From Bursaphelenchus xylophilus (taxonomy: Eukaryota > Nematoda > Chromadorea > Rhabditida > Aphelenchoididae), in NCBI GenBank assembly GCA_904066235.2, contig CAJFCV020000001.1:11279291-11343290 (forward strand): 64,000 nt of DNA, written 5' to 3'. A program made the translations under genes and the position numbers. Below the pieces are notes generated by a model, which saw only the letters and a program-made list of their open reading frames with translations, had not been told where the DNA came from and ran no database searches. Of this stretch, positions 46,061 to 57,051 are shown piece by piece (position 1 is the first letter of the stretch; each line of letters begins with the position of its first letter).

Positions 46061-46845
46061 CCCGTTTCATGTTGGTTTCTTTCGAAGAGACCCCGAGTTG
46101 AAAGAGACCCCCCCCCCCTTACGATGTTCGCCGAAAAGCTCAAAAATAGTAGGGTAATCGACGGCGTAGATTCCAAAAAGCGTATTCGTTTTTTCTGATT
46201 TTGACTTTTTTCTTAACTAGTAGTGCCAAAAAGTAATTTTTCGCCTTTTTTCTGAAAATACTGGATTTAGGAGTAATCGATGGTGCTGATTTCGAAAATG
46301 GTGATCGTTTTTTTTGATTTTGACTATTTTGCTTAACTGGTAGTGTTAAAACGTAATTTTTCGATGTATTTCACATCCATTTTGAGTAAAAACTCAAAAT
46401 CAGAAAAAACGAACATCATTTCCGAAATCAGCAGCACACGTCAATCCAAGATAGAAGAAAAAATTTCCCGCCCCTTTTTGGTGATTCGTTCAAAACGAAA
46501 TGATAAAAAGCGTTTTCTTATCTTTCTTCTTCCTTTTCGAGAAGAAGCAATTATTTCGGGCAAGAAAAAGTGCCGATAATTTCGCGACATTTCGTCTCTC
46601 ATTTAAATCAATGAAAACGATACGAAGTTTCGAAACGGTTCAGGAAATGCGCTGGATTGACGTGCAGCATCGATAACCCCTAAATCGACTACTTTTAGAA
46701 AAATATCGAAAAATTACTTTTTAACACTACTAGTTAAGCAAAATAGTCAAAGTCAGAAAAAACGAATACGATTTTTGGAATCTACGCCATCGATTACCTT
46801 GGTGGGTCCCTTTGAACTCGGGGTCTCTTTCGATGGCTTTCTTTC
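46060..46845. repeat. Fold-back repeat with GAGACCCCGAG ends
   Basis: TTTCTTTCGAAGAGACCCCG (46056) returns as CGGGGTCTCTTTCGATGGC near 46820. Arms share AAAAAACGAATACG and GATTCCAAAAA-type words. Related to the inverted repeats at 12672 and 42290. Coding frames inside are not convincing. Confidence 0.75.
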
Positions 46846-46997
46846 ATGTTTGGCCATGGGGGTGTTTGCAAGCCGTAGAATTTTTTCGTTGTTTGTGAAA
46901 GCGTTCCGCTTGTTAGACTAGGTCAGCTTTTTCCGGCAATCTCCGTGAAAAAAAATCAGCGAGTTACAAACAGACGTCCCAGCCAGCTCCGAGCTTC

Positions 46998-47135
46998 AAC
47001 TAGTCCGTTCGTAAAGCCGCTTGAGTGATTGTGTAATGCAAGAAAAGTCAGCCTATTGCACAGTGCAAGGCACCTTTTTCTTTTTTCACAGTGCATGTTG
47101 CACAAATCACTGCAGCGACTTTACGAACGGGCTAG
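46998..47135. mobile_element. MITE, TAGTCCGTTCGTAAAG ends
   Basis: TAGTCCGTTCGTAAAGCCGC at the left; the reverse complement of the right end is TAGCCCGTTCGTAAAGTCGC. Inner GTGCAA words are shared with the next element. Confidence 0.75.
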
Positions 47136-47305
47136 TACGAAAAGAGCCGTGAAGCACAAAAAAAATTTCGGTTTGTTCATAAAATGGCCCTTTTGGTGCA
47201 GAGCGTGGGCCGAATTGCCGCTTCTGATCCCTTTTTCAACGAAAGGGACATGTCCAATCTGTACAGAGTAAAATGTAAATAGCTACGATGATTGATCGAG
47301 GTACA

Positions 47306-47490
47306 ATATAGTCCGTCCAGAAAGTCGCCGGAAACGCAATGTGAGAAAACCAAAGTTCACTTTGCACTGTGCAATCTCTTGCTTTTTGCACCGTGCAATC
47401 GGTTTTTTTCGACTGTCATTCGCACCCTGACTCTTTTCGCACAGTGCAAGCGCCAAAAATCAGTTCGGAGACTTTCCGGAAGTACTAGTA
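47306..47490. mobile_element. MITE, TAGTCCGTCCAGAAAG ends
   Basis: Left TAGTCCGTCCAGAAAGTC, right reversed TAGTACTTCCGGAAAGTC. Contains repeated TTGCACYGTGCAA words. Same family as 46998-47135 and 16119-16304. Confidence 0.7.
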
Positions 47491-47519
47491 AGTGACGTGA
47501 TAAAAGATAGGAAAGGAGT

Positions 47520-48350
47520 TTGGAGTGAGTGACGCATTGCGCCGTCCCTGTCTGGATAAATCGGAGCTGGGTCCAGATAACGGGCGGAAAAAGGGATTTC
47601 TCCGGTAACTTCCCTTGTTCGAAGTATCGCTCATTGACTAGCAAGGTCCACCCCTATTCTTTCGAGTGCACCTGGATTTTTCCACCGCATCCTCGAAGGG
47701 CGTCGCGACACTTGCGGACAACCACTTTGCTGGCAGTCGACATTTTTTGAATAGAATTACGATTTCCCTCCCGTAATCTACGTAGTACGATAGAAATTTT
47801 ACATTGACAACTCCCTGGTACTGAAAAATACACAAATCTATTAAATTCATCCACTGCTTTCGAAGTTATGGGCGTTTTGTTTTCAAACAATGGTGAAAAT
47901 GCCTGGATAAGCTTTCAAGCCACTTATACACATGGAAACTTAATGCGCAACATCTAATCGTCAAGCCCATAGTTTGAATTTCCAGTTGTAAACAAATTTT
48001 GGCTGATTTCATAACATGTCCACAGAATCTCCGTGGTTCTTCAAGCTGCCCGCAAAGTGGATGGCCGCAAGTGTGGGCCCGCCCTTCCAAGGTATTACAC
48101 TCCTCCCAAAACCTTCCAATCACCTTATCTAAATCAATATAATCCCCACTTACTCGTCCAACAACAATTTATTAACCACCATTTTCTGATAAAACATTCA
48201 ACAATAAATACGTATAGGGTCGGAAACATAAATACCAGACAAAGTTAGAGATCATACGAATAGATAAGTGATATAATATCTGATATCATGAATAAATACT
48301 CCAGAAAATGCAAGACTGCAAATGCTTGAAAATCAATTCATTTTTCATGA
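47520..48350. other. Spacer downstream of nicastrin with a short inverted similarity
   Basis: The plus strand at about 48024-48080 (CTGCCCGCAAAGTGG, GGCCGCAAGTGT) resembles the minus strand at about 47690-47745 (CTGCCAGCAAAGTGG, GTCCGCAAGTGT), encoding (K/R)LPAKW(M/L)(A/S)ASV on each. No gene assigned. The 3' untranslated region of nicastrin lies toward 48170, where TTTATT (AATAAA on minus) occurs. Confidence 0.4.
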
Positions 48351-51300
48351 TCACACAGCCGTTGGGCCTGTTCCAGCGCGATCAACAAGCCACGAATCGT
48401 TGAGGAAGATGACCAAAATTACACTTAAGGCCAGGACGATCAACGCCGTTACAGCGGCTTCGATGAGTAGCTGATTATCGGCTTTTAAGTAAAGCTCGAG
48501 TTCCACGGACTCCCAGCGAGATTCCATAAAGGTCGAGTAGGTTGAATTCGAGAGGTCGTAGTCTAAAAAATCACATGAAAATTTAAAAAATCAAACTTTT
48601 TCCAAGTCTTTTAGCCAAGATTCTCAAAAATATGTCTCTCCTTTCTAGAACCAGTACCACACTAAACAATTGGTCCGGTACTGCGAAGGATCTTTTACTT
48701 TGGCACCTTTTTAATGAGCCGTTCAGCTATAAAAAACCGAGGGCCGATAAGGAGATGCGGCAGGGGATCAAACTCGACTCTTTTCGAGTCAAAATCAAGC
48801 CCACAACCACTCGACTACGCAAACACACCCGGCAAAGCCCCCAATTCTCCTCTTACCTTCAATTTCAAATGCCGGGGACTTGGCTACGGTGTTATATACA
48901 GTCGTCTTGTAGCATGCGAATTCATTTTTCTCAACATTCAACTGCCAGTAGTATACGTACAACTAAAACAATATCCATCACAAATTATAAACTCAATTTT
49001 CTTAAGGTTTGCTATTTCCAAACTACTTTCTATTCAAAATTGGTTCCAATAAGATCAAATAAAACTCCCAAACTTACATTCTGATCCTTATTTTTGGCCA
49101 GACATTCATCTTCATGCTTAACATTCAACGCGCTTTGAGTGTCGCCAGTGGCTTCAATTAAGAGAGCCGAAGTAATCGCTCTGATCGTCGACACTCCACC
49201 CACTCTGATGTATGTGTTGTGGGAGTTCAGATGGTAAATTACAGTGCTATTCGTGAAGATTTTTTGGAAGAAGGAGCAGTTCCAAAACGGGTCAAAGATC
49301 AGGCAATCCACCAATTTCTCGACCTGAAATTCGATTAAATTCCCGTTTTAAGTCATGATGTATCTTACATATTGCTGGTCCACTTTGAAATCATCCGGTT
49401 TGGCCCCATCCCCACCCACATGACCCACTACAACATCTCGAATAACTTCGGCCACGTCTTTCGCCGCTTTAATTACAGTATCCCGCTTCTCTGGATGCTC
49501 ATATAATTGGGTGTCAAAGAAAGAGTTCAACGTTTTCGTCGTGTATTTGTCCTTGAATGGGGATAGGAGAAGACTTGGGATCGATTTTTTCTTCAACACC
49601 GAGTAGATTGAGCTTGGAGGCAGCTGGGAATGGTCATCATCAAAGAGGGTCTCAATTTTCTTCTGGGATTTCTTCAAATTTTCGGCGAGTTGGTCCATCT
49701 GGAAGTAAAATTTTATAAAAGTCATCATGTGCAATATCCAAAAAAACTAAAAATTTAGACAAAAAAATTTAACTAGACTTCAAACTCGGGTCTCGAAACG
49801 GCTATACGACACCTTTAAACACCTCAATTTATTAATTATTGTCCATTTCTACCCAAAAAAAAAACTCCACTTTTTGCCATGGATAAGATAAAAAATCCAA
49901 AAACACATCTGAAAAACCTCCATTTCCCATCGCAAACCCCTTGCGCACCTCCAATTTAAACTTCTTGACCACATTTCCATCGGCATGGGCATAAATTTGA
50001 CTTGAATCCGAGAAAAGTCCCGTCTCCACCATAACCGAAAGATCGTTCAGCACCAAACTCTTCATAAACTTCTCTGGCTTGGTAATCTTCGACTTGTTCT
50101 TGGCATTCTCTTCCAAATCATATATCCATCTTGAGCTTCCAATGTAACCAAAGGATTCTCCGTGAAAGAAAGAAAAGAGCACTTGACGCTTCGATTTCGA
50201 CGCCATGGCTTCGAATTTGGGGCGATTGGAGCCAACGGCCTTGGCAGCCGAGAGTTGGGAGATCAGAGAGACCAGAACTGAGACGTCGCCACCAGTGGAA
50301 TCACTGAATATACTGGCCGAGTCCATCTGAAGGCAAGTCTAATATAACATCTGATTGGAAAGGTGCAAATATTAAAAGGAAACAACAAAATCATAAATAT
50401 TTACAAATCCTAGAACAAGACCACTTCGGTATAAAAAATCAACAAAAAAAATTTAATGCCAAGTATAATATAACTTTCGTTCATAAAAACAATGAATCCT
50501 TCTAAAACCGTGACTCAAACCACAACCACAAATTTTGAGCCACAACTGAAAACTTGAACCTACTCTTGCCGCAACCACCATTAAATTCGCTTTCGGAACA
50601 GCTGCATTCACTGCTGGAATCATGGAGAACACATTGTAATCATTCAACGGATCGCATATTCGGACACTAAATTGTAACATAATCACTCAAAGACTTGTCA
50701 ACTCACTCTGCACTAGTCATACTAAACTTTGCCTCCTTTAATCTGCACAATCGAGCATCCCCAGCACCCAGCATAAAGCTCTGGAGTCGAGCAACACATC
50801 GTTCTCGAAATAGGCTCTGTTTTGAATTAAAGGCGTGGTAACACTAAAAATCAGAATACAAAGAAAAAATTTCCCTTACGTTTTTGTAGAGCAATTCGAC
50901 TTCAGTTGAATTTCTGATGAAGAAAATTGGTTTTTCGACGTTTGTTTTGAGAAATCCACTCGCCGATAAGGCACCAAACTCATTCCAGTTTAAGGTTTCT
51001 TCTCCATACAGAGCTGGAAACAGTAAGAGTCAAATTACATCAATTTGAAAAAAGGTTTTCGCCATTTCCCGATATTATACATGACAGAAAAGGAACATTT
51101 GGTTGAAACAACTTACAATACTCCTTATTTGGGCTGATCCCATCCTCAGAAAATCCGTCAAAGGGTCGAGTACGATCTCGGACCAAGAGAATTCCAGATA
51201 TACTTGTAGAAGTTACCAGTTTTGATAACAACTCACTAAAAGGAGAATAATATAATAAAAACCTTCCCAAAACATAGCAAAGCACAGCGGCCAAGCCCTT

Positions 51301-51728
51301 ACCTTGTTAAATCATTCACAGCGACCAGTGCTATGAGCTCGCTGAATCCCCATGGCAAACTTTTAACGGCCGCCTCAATCTCTTCGTATTCCTTGATCTC
51401 AATCACGACACCAACATTTCCTTCTCTTCCAGCTAAATTCAAAATAATAATGGTGAAAATCCACTTACATTGACATCCAAATGTGTGTGTACCATTGAGC
51501 AATCGCATACACGGGTTTAGAATACTCGTTAGCTTAATGTGAATGTTATCATTGACTCTTACTGCAGACAACACTAAAAATAAAAAATTAATTATAAATT
51601 GAGCTAAAGAAAGTGTTCTTTCCGTTCGACAATTAATACAAGATCCTAAACCAAGAAGAAAACAGTATTTTAGACTTACCTGAAACAATTCCTGCCAGCA
51701 TTGAAAGAAAGAATAAAGGAACTCGCAT
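48351..51728 (-). CDS. Nicastrin, gamma-secretase subunit (APH-2)
   Basis: Twelve exons, 5' to 3': 51680-51728, 51469-51573, 51303-51432, 51117-51235, 50880-51013, 50707-50843, 50564-50666, 49949-50326, 49369-49698, 49078-49323, 48857-48962, 48351-48562; 2049 nt, 682 residues, within the family's usual ~700. A signal peptide (MRVPLFFLSMLAGIVS) precedes a lumenal ectodomain with CMRLLNGTHTFGCQ, LICDPLNDYN-like block CDPLNDYNVFSM, VLFSFFHGESFGYIGSS, LPPSSIYSVL, FDPFWNCSFFQ and YSTFMESRW, then one C-terminal membrane helix and a short tail GTGPTAV. It is the large substrate-gating subunit of the presenilin complex in Notch signalling. The usual DYIGS motif reads GYIGS here. Confidence 0.95.
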
Positions 51729-52164
51729 TTTCGTGGATGCTCGTCCTCAAACTCCTCCTCGACTTCCTGTTTCTCAGTTGATGACGCCACTTTGGAAAGT
51801 GTTGGTATGTGTTGAGCGCCAAATCCGAGAGTTTACTCACTCCAGAAAATAATTTTCTTTTTGTCGAGCTGCGCCCAATAAAGTGCAAACTGTGGGTGAC
51901 ATTTTATACGAAAATATAAGTAATTGCGATCCAGCATGCGGAAAGTCGCCAAAATATTCTGAAAGGTAGTGACTGCCATAAAGATGATATGGGGAATTCA
52001 AAATCTCGTTGTTTATAATAGCAACACCTTCTTTCAGCTTTATTTCGACAAAAAAATCCACATTTAATGCGAGGTTTACTTTATGGCTGAATTTACAACG
52101 GAATACGATTCCTCATAACAAATACATAAACGTTCTAGTGATTAAACTCTGTTATCCTCGGGAT

Positions 52165-54046
52165 TCATTCCTTGCTGGCGTTCTGAAAGCGTTCGTCCAC
52201 ATTCTTCCAATTGGCCACCTTCCAGATGCTCTTCACGTAATCAGGGCGGACATTTTTGTATTGCAGGTAATAGGCATGCTCCCATACATCAATTCCAAAG
52301 AGAGGAACAAGTCCTGAAAGAAATTTTTAATAAAAAATCATTATGGATAATACACCCCGTTACGAAAGTATACCTACCCCATGGAAAATTGCAGTATCTA
52401 AGGTTTGGTAAGACATATTGAAAAACTGCTAATGCCATTCGAAAGAGCATGTCTTAAAACCTATTAACGCGTGGAATTAGCCCGTGAAAAAAAATTTTGG
52501 TCGGTTTGGCAACTATTTTAATATTTTTGGCCGTTTCAAAAGTATACCTACCCATGACGGTTTTTTGGCCAATCCTGCCCCGATTTTATTCCACAGTGTA
52601 CTCTATGGTATTACGAAGTGTATCACATTCATTTCAATCGCACTTTATCCACATAGTGCTTTTGCGAGCCATCTCTGACCTTGTACATGAGGTTAATCTT
52701 AATTTCAAAAAATTTCTTGACTAGGCCGCTTCCTTGGCGGAAAAACTAAACTACCTGTTACATTATACAGACATATTTCGTTATGAATAAAAAAAACAGC
52801 TTTTTTAAGCATTATCTTCGATAAAAGGCATTTAGGTCGTTTTTTAGCGAAACAAAAACATTCATGCAGGACTTTTTTGAAATTAAGGTTAACCTCATGT
52901 ACAAGGTCAGAGATGGCTCGCAAAAGCACTACGTGGGCAAAGTGCAACTGGAATGAATGTAATACACTTTGTAATACCATAGGGTACACTGTGGAATAAA
53001 ATCGGGGCAGGTTTATTCAAAATCCGACCAAGATTGGCCAAAAAACCGTCAGGGGTAGGTATACTTTTGAAACGGCCAAAAATATTAAAATAGTTGCCAA
53101 ATAGACCAAAATTTTTTTTCACAGGCTGATTCCATGCGTTTTTAGTCATGCTCTTTCGAATGGCTTTAGCATTTTTTCAATACCTCTTACCAAACCTTAG
53201 ATACTGCAATTCTCCATGGGGTAGGTATACTTTCGTAACGGAGTGTATAATCAAACGATCACTTCAAACCGAAATATCATTTGAACTCACCGGTAGTAGG
53301 CTCGAGAGGGTCTTGGTTGGCGCAGGTAGCAATCTGAAGTCTCTTGTCGGTCTTGTTGTAGCCCAACCATCCCCACCCAGAGCCTTGGACAGCAACAGTA
53401 GCAGCCGAAAGTCGTTCTTGGAGCTTCTCAACGGATCCGAAATCACGCTTGATTTGGGCGAGCAGTTCCCCTGTTGGCTCCCCTCCATCCTTGCTCAAAT
53501 TGGTCCAGAAAATACTGTGGTTAATGTGACCACCACCATTGAATTTGAGGGCGCCCTGAACACTCTTGTGTAATATTGAGATCCAATCTAGACAACAAGA
53601 CCAAAAAAAACGCAACTGACCTGTAACGCAATAGCGGTCCTGAGATCGCCCTTGGCCAAAGCCTCGTGGGATTTCTCCTCAGCTTGGTTTAGGTTGTTCA
53701 CATAGGTGGCATGATGTTTTTGATGGTGCAGTTGCATGATCTCGGCCGAAATCACCGGCTCCAACGCTCCGTAATCATAAGGCAGGTCGGGGAGGACATG
53801 CTTATCCCGAGTGGCACCCACCAAACGGCTGGCACTTAAAAGAGATTGTCTCATCATCATCTTGATCAAGTACAATATAAAAAACTAAACAAAACTCTTC
53901 GAATATACACTTGAAACTGAAGGCAAATACAGTAAACACTTAGATTACACCTTTCCAAAAATAATCTCCGCAACAGGCATTAAACATCCAAAATAAACTC
54001 GTGTTTACCTTTTCAAGAAGGGAGCCGAGCTTCGCAACGACAACAT
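52165..54046 (-). CDS. sod-2: Mitochondrial Mn superoxide dismutase
   Basis: Converts superoxide to peroxide in the mitochondrial matrix. Exons 54009-54046, 53621-53834, 53291-53555 and 52165-52313 total 666 nt, 221 residues, the family's usual length. Targeting peptide [12 protein letters not shown]; then [13 protein letters not shown], metal-binding histidines in [18 protein letters not shown] and [21 protein letters not shown], and the Mn-site [11 protein letters not shown]. An alternative start at 53875 ([14 protein letters not shown]) is also in frame, with no upstream intron, giving 222 residues; either or both may be used. The third intron contains an 893-bp inverted-repeat element. 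Confidence 0.95.
52353..53245. mobile_element. 893-bp inverted-repeat element in MnSOD intron
   Basis: Flanked by TA. Left end CACCCCGTTACGAAAG and reversed right end CACTCCGTTACGAAAG; arms of about 370 bp mirror each other (TACCTACCCCATGG / CCATGGGGTAGGTA). Tc1/mariner-like TA insertion, no coding capacity. Confidence 0.85.
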
Positions 54047-54942
54047 GACTTCGTTTCACCTGAAAACACATAAATAAATTCTGTCAACATAATCTTTGTG
54101 TTTGCGAGAGTATGGGTCGACAATTTCCCAACAGTTACTTTTTGCAAAATAAGCGAAAAAGCGGAGAGAAAAACAAGTGGCCGTTCGGAAGGTATGCACC
54201 CAAGCAAAGATCTCTTTTTTCGACAAAACGGAAAGGTAAACGAGTAGGGCTGATTGTTTCCCGAAACAACGACACTTTATGCAACATATTGCACCAAATT
54301 TCATCGGGGTTTCCAATTTTTGACCATCGAAAATAAGCGTTTTGAAAGGATCAGAAAATAGTGGAGTCTTTCTGAAAATCGACCAAAAAACATCGAAAAG
54401 ATAAACAATCTGGGAAGAGCAAACAACAATTTAGCAACTCAGATGCCTCTGCTCATCGAGCCTAAGATTTTCGCCATTTTTTGCCGTAAAATAGGGAAGA
54501 CAAGCTAAAGCCAATTGCAGCATCAGAAATTTGTATGCAAAAAAATAATTAACACACTCAAATTCAACCAATGAACTGCTAAAATACGATAAACCTGGTT
54601 ACGTTGCATAATAATAATCGTAATCCCGAAAAAACCTCCGAATCGGACCCATTTCTTCGCCTTTCCCATCAAAAAAAACAAAATCTTATTGTTTTTTGAT
54701 AAAAACAATACGTTATCAAAAACTGGGTCACGATAGAAGCTAGTGACTGTTCAGCTTTCGTAATCCCATCTAACAAACATCTAGGTTGTTGTCTTTTAGC
54801 AGGCTGTTTACTCGTTTCCTTCTATTATAATTTTTTGGCGTTTCGTTACAATTTGATCGTTGCGAAGTGTCACAATTGATGGAATAAAAATATTTTTGGG
54901 GGTTTTATGGCCAAAGCTGATCGAGGGCGAGAAGCTTGACCA
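54047..54942. promoter_or_regulatory. Shared upstream region of two mitochondrial genes
   Basis: 896 bp separates the divergent starts of the MnSOD and mL65-like genes. No open frame with splice context. No TATA box or operator could be assigned with confidence. Regulatory role inferred from position only. Confidence 0.4.
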
Positions 54943-57051
54943 ATGTTGTCGGTACGGTCATTATTTGCGACCACGACATGGTAAGAATTTAGAGAATTAA
55001 TTTTGTTTTGAATTGCTGTTCAGTTCAAGTTAATTTAATTTTTTTAAGCCGTTGTCGAGCCGTTTCTGCTAGCAGATGGAAATCAAATGAGGCTACAAGT
55101 AATGAAGAGAAACCTAGTGATGTAAAACCTGCAGAGGAGAAACCAGTGTAAGATGCTTTCGCCGTTTTTTTTTGGGTTTAGGTATTTACATCAAGTTGAC
55201 TTAAACTGTTAAGCATGTTTATGAAGACGAGAGAGATGTTTCTCTCTTTGTACGGTTGCAAAGATCACGATCTTCGTTCTGAATGATGTATTTTTTAGAC
55301 ACTACGATCCAAAGTCGATTCCAAAGCCATTTACTCACAGACTTCGACATGATCCTCTAAATTTTCCACCTCCACTTGAAAAATTTGTGGTGAGTACTGT
55401 TTGAAGTACCAAATTATGAGTTCATATCTGATATTTAATCTAACTTGCACTTTCAGGAACCCGGAATGGCCGACTTCTCATATAATCGACTGTATGACTA
55501 CTACAAGATCGGAGAAATCATTGAAAGCCTGCCAACAATTGAAGAGAAGATTGCTTTTGCCAACCCATATGAGCGTCCATGGAAGAGGGATGAACAGAAG
55601 TGGCATCGGTTAGTTCTATTTGCTTTGTTCTTCTTATTTTTAGATTGGATTTATAGAAGCCGAGTTCAATTTGAAACCGATTTAAGCTTAATGTCTGTTA
55701 CTAAAATTTTTTTCAGGGAGTTTATGAGAGGTCTGAGTGCACCAAGAAAGGCTTATAACCTCAATAGCATTCCTCAATACTTTGATGTCCTCGATTTTTA
55801 CGGATTTATCACAAAAACAGCCCTTTTAAAAAGCGGAATTGATGGATATTACAAGGATCTTCATCTCCCAACGAGTCGGTTTGAACAGAGAGCCAAGAGT
55901 TCCATTTTGGCTGTAATGAACGAAGAAAACACAGAGAAGTTTGATGATCTATCAGAGGCAGCGATTGATCGGCTTTTGAGGAGACTTCTGGATGATGCAC
56001 TGGCTTCTTTGCCCGAAAAGAAACCCAAATTTGCTGAACTAAGGGCAAGTCATTATCCATTATGGTTTTTTGGGATTTATCAGAGATGCTAAGCCTTGTA
56101 TGACCAAAATATTATTAGTTTAAAAACCTTATTCATGTTCAGGTATCTCATCATCCGCGATGTGAATCTTTCTGGATTAAAGCCGGTTTTGGTCACTTGT
56201 ATGCCTACAAATTTGTCGATGAGGTCATTACGAATAGGAGGCACATGAAAAAGATTGTTGGCGATCATCGGTAAGAATCAAATTATTTTCGTCATGGATA
56301 ATGTAAAAAATAATTTTTTTAATGAATATTTTTCTAGGCAGAAGCTGGGAGAGTTAGCCTTTACTCATCGAGACAAATTCGCCGCAAATGTTCGATCGAA
56401 GAATGCGCTGCCACCACTTTTGTCATCTGTACCATCAGAAGATGAGATAATTCCGTTGTACAAACTGAAAGACGCACTGCTACCTAGAATGTACAGTCTC
56501 CACCCGGACGCGGAGCCTCTGTGGCAGGTCCCTAACTATGAACCAGACTCTGGTAGGTATTTTTTTATTTTTTATGTTGCTCATTTTTAGGCGAAACTCA
56601 TCGATTGGCAAAGGTGGCCATAAAGAGTACGGTCGGTCTGAAAGATCGCTTCAAACACTGGAATATGGATGAAGACGAAGAGGTGGAGACTCGGGAAGAG
56701 TTGTACAAATCCATGGCCATTGCAAGTTTGTTCAATTGGAATAATGGCCAAGCCCATTGTCACGGGTTTACTCAATATAATGACGTCACCAGGCCATTCA
56801 CCTCTCAATTAATACTCTCAAATGGCCAAGAATTTGCGTTCTCGGTGGGACAATTGAACACTCTCGCCTTCAACGTGGAATGCACTGGATTCGTGAATGA
56901 GAAATTCAATTATGTTGCGGTTAATCCGTCGGCGAAGTTGTTTGATATCCTAGAACAAGGAGAATTCAAATTTAGGGATGAAGAGGGCAAACTGAAGTCG
57001 GGATTGAACCCGAATGTCCTTCAGAGCTTCTTGAGGACTCTTTGTGTCTAG
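54943..57051 (+). CDS. Probable mitochondrial ribosomal protein mL65 (MRPS30/PDCD9-like)
   Basis: Eight exons: 54943-54980, 55049-55147, 55299-55389, 55457-55608, 55717-56044, 56143-56270, 56338-56552, 56591-57051; 1512 nt, 503 residues. Starts with a mitochondrial-type leader (MLSVRSLFATTTC). Conserved-looking blocks are HYDPKSIPKPFTHRLRHDPL, MADFSYNRLYDYYKIGEI, VSHHPRCESFWIKAGFGHLY, FTHRDKFAANVRSK and FSVGQLNTLAFNVE. The order and the QLNT block fit the large mitoribosomal subunit protein mL65. The identification is from memory of the family. Intron 5 uses a GC donor (AGG/GCAAGT at 56045). A polyadenylation-type AATAAA is at ~57110. Confidence 0.75.
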
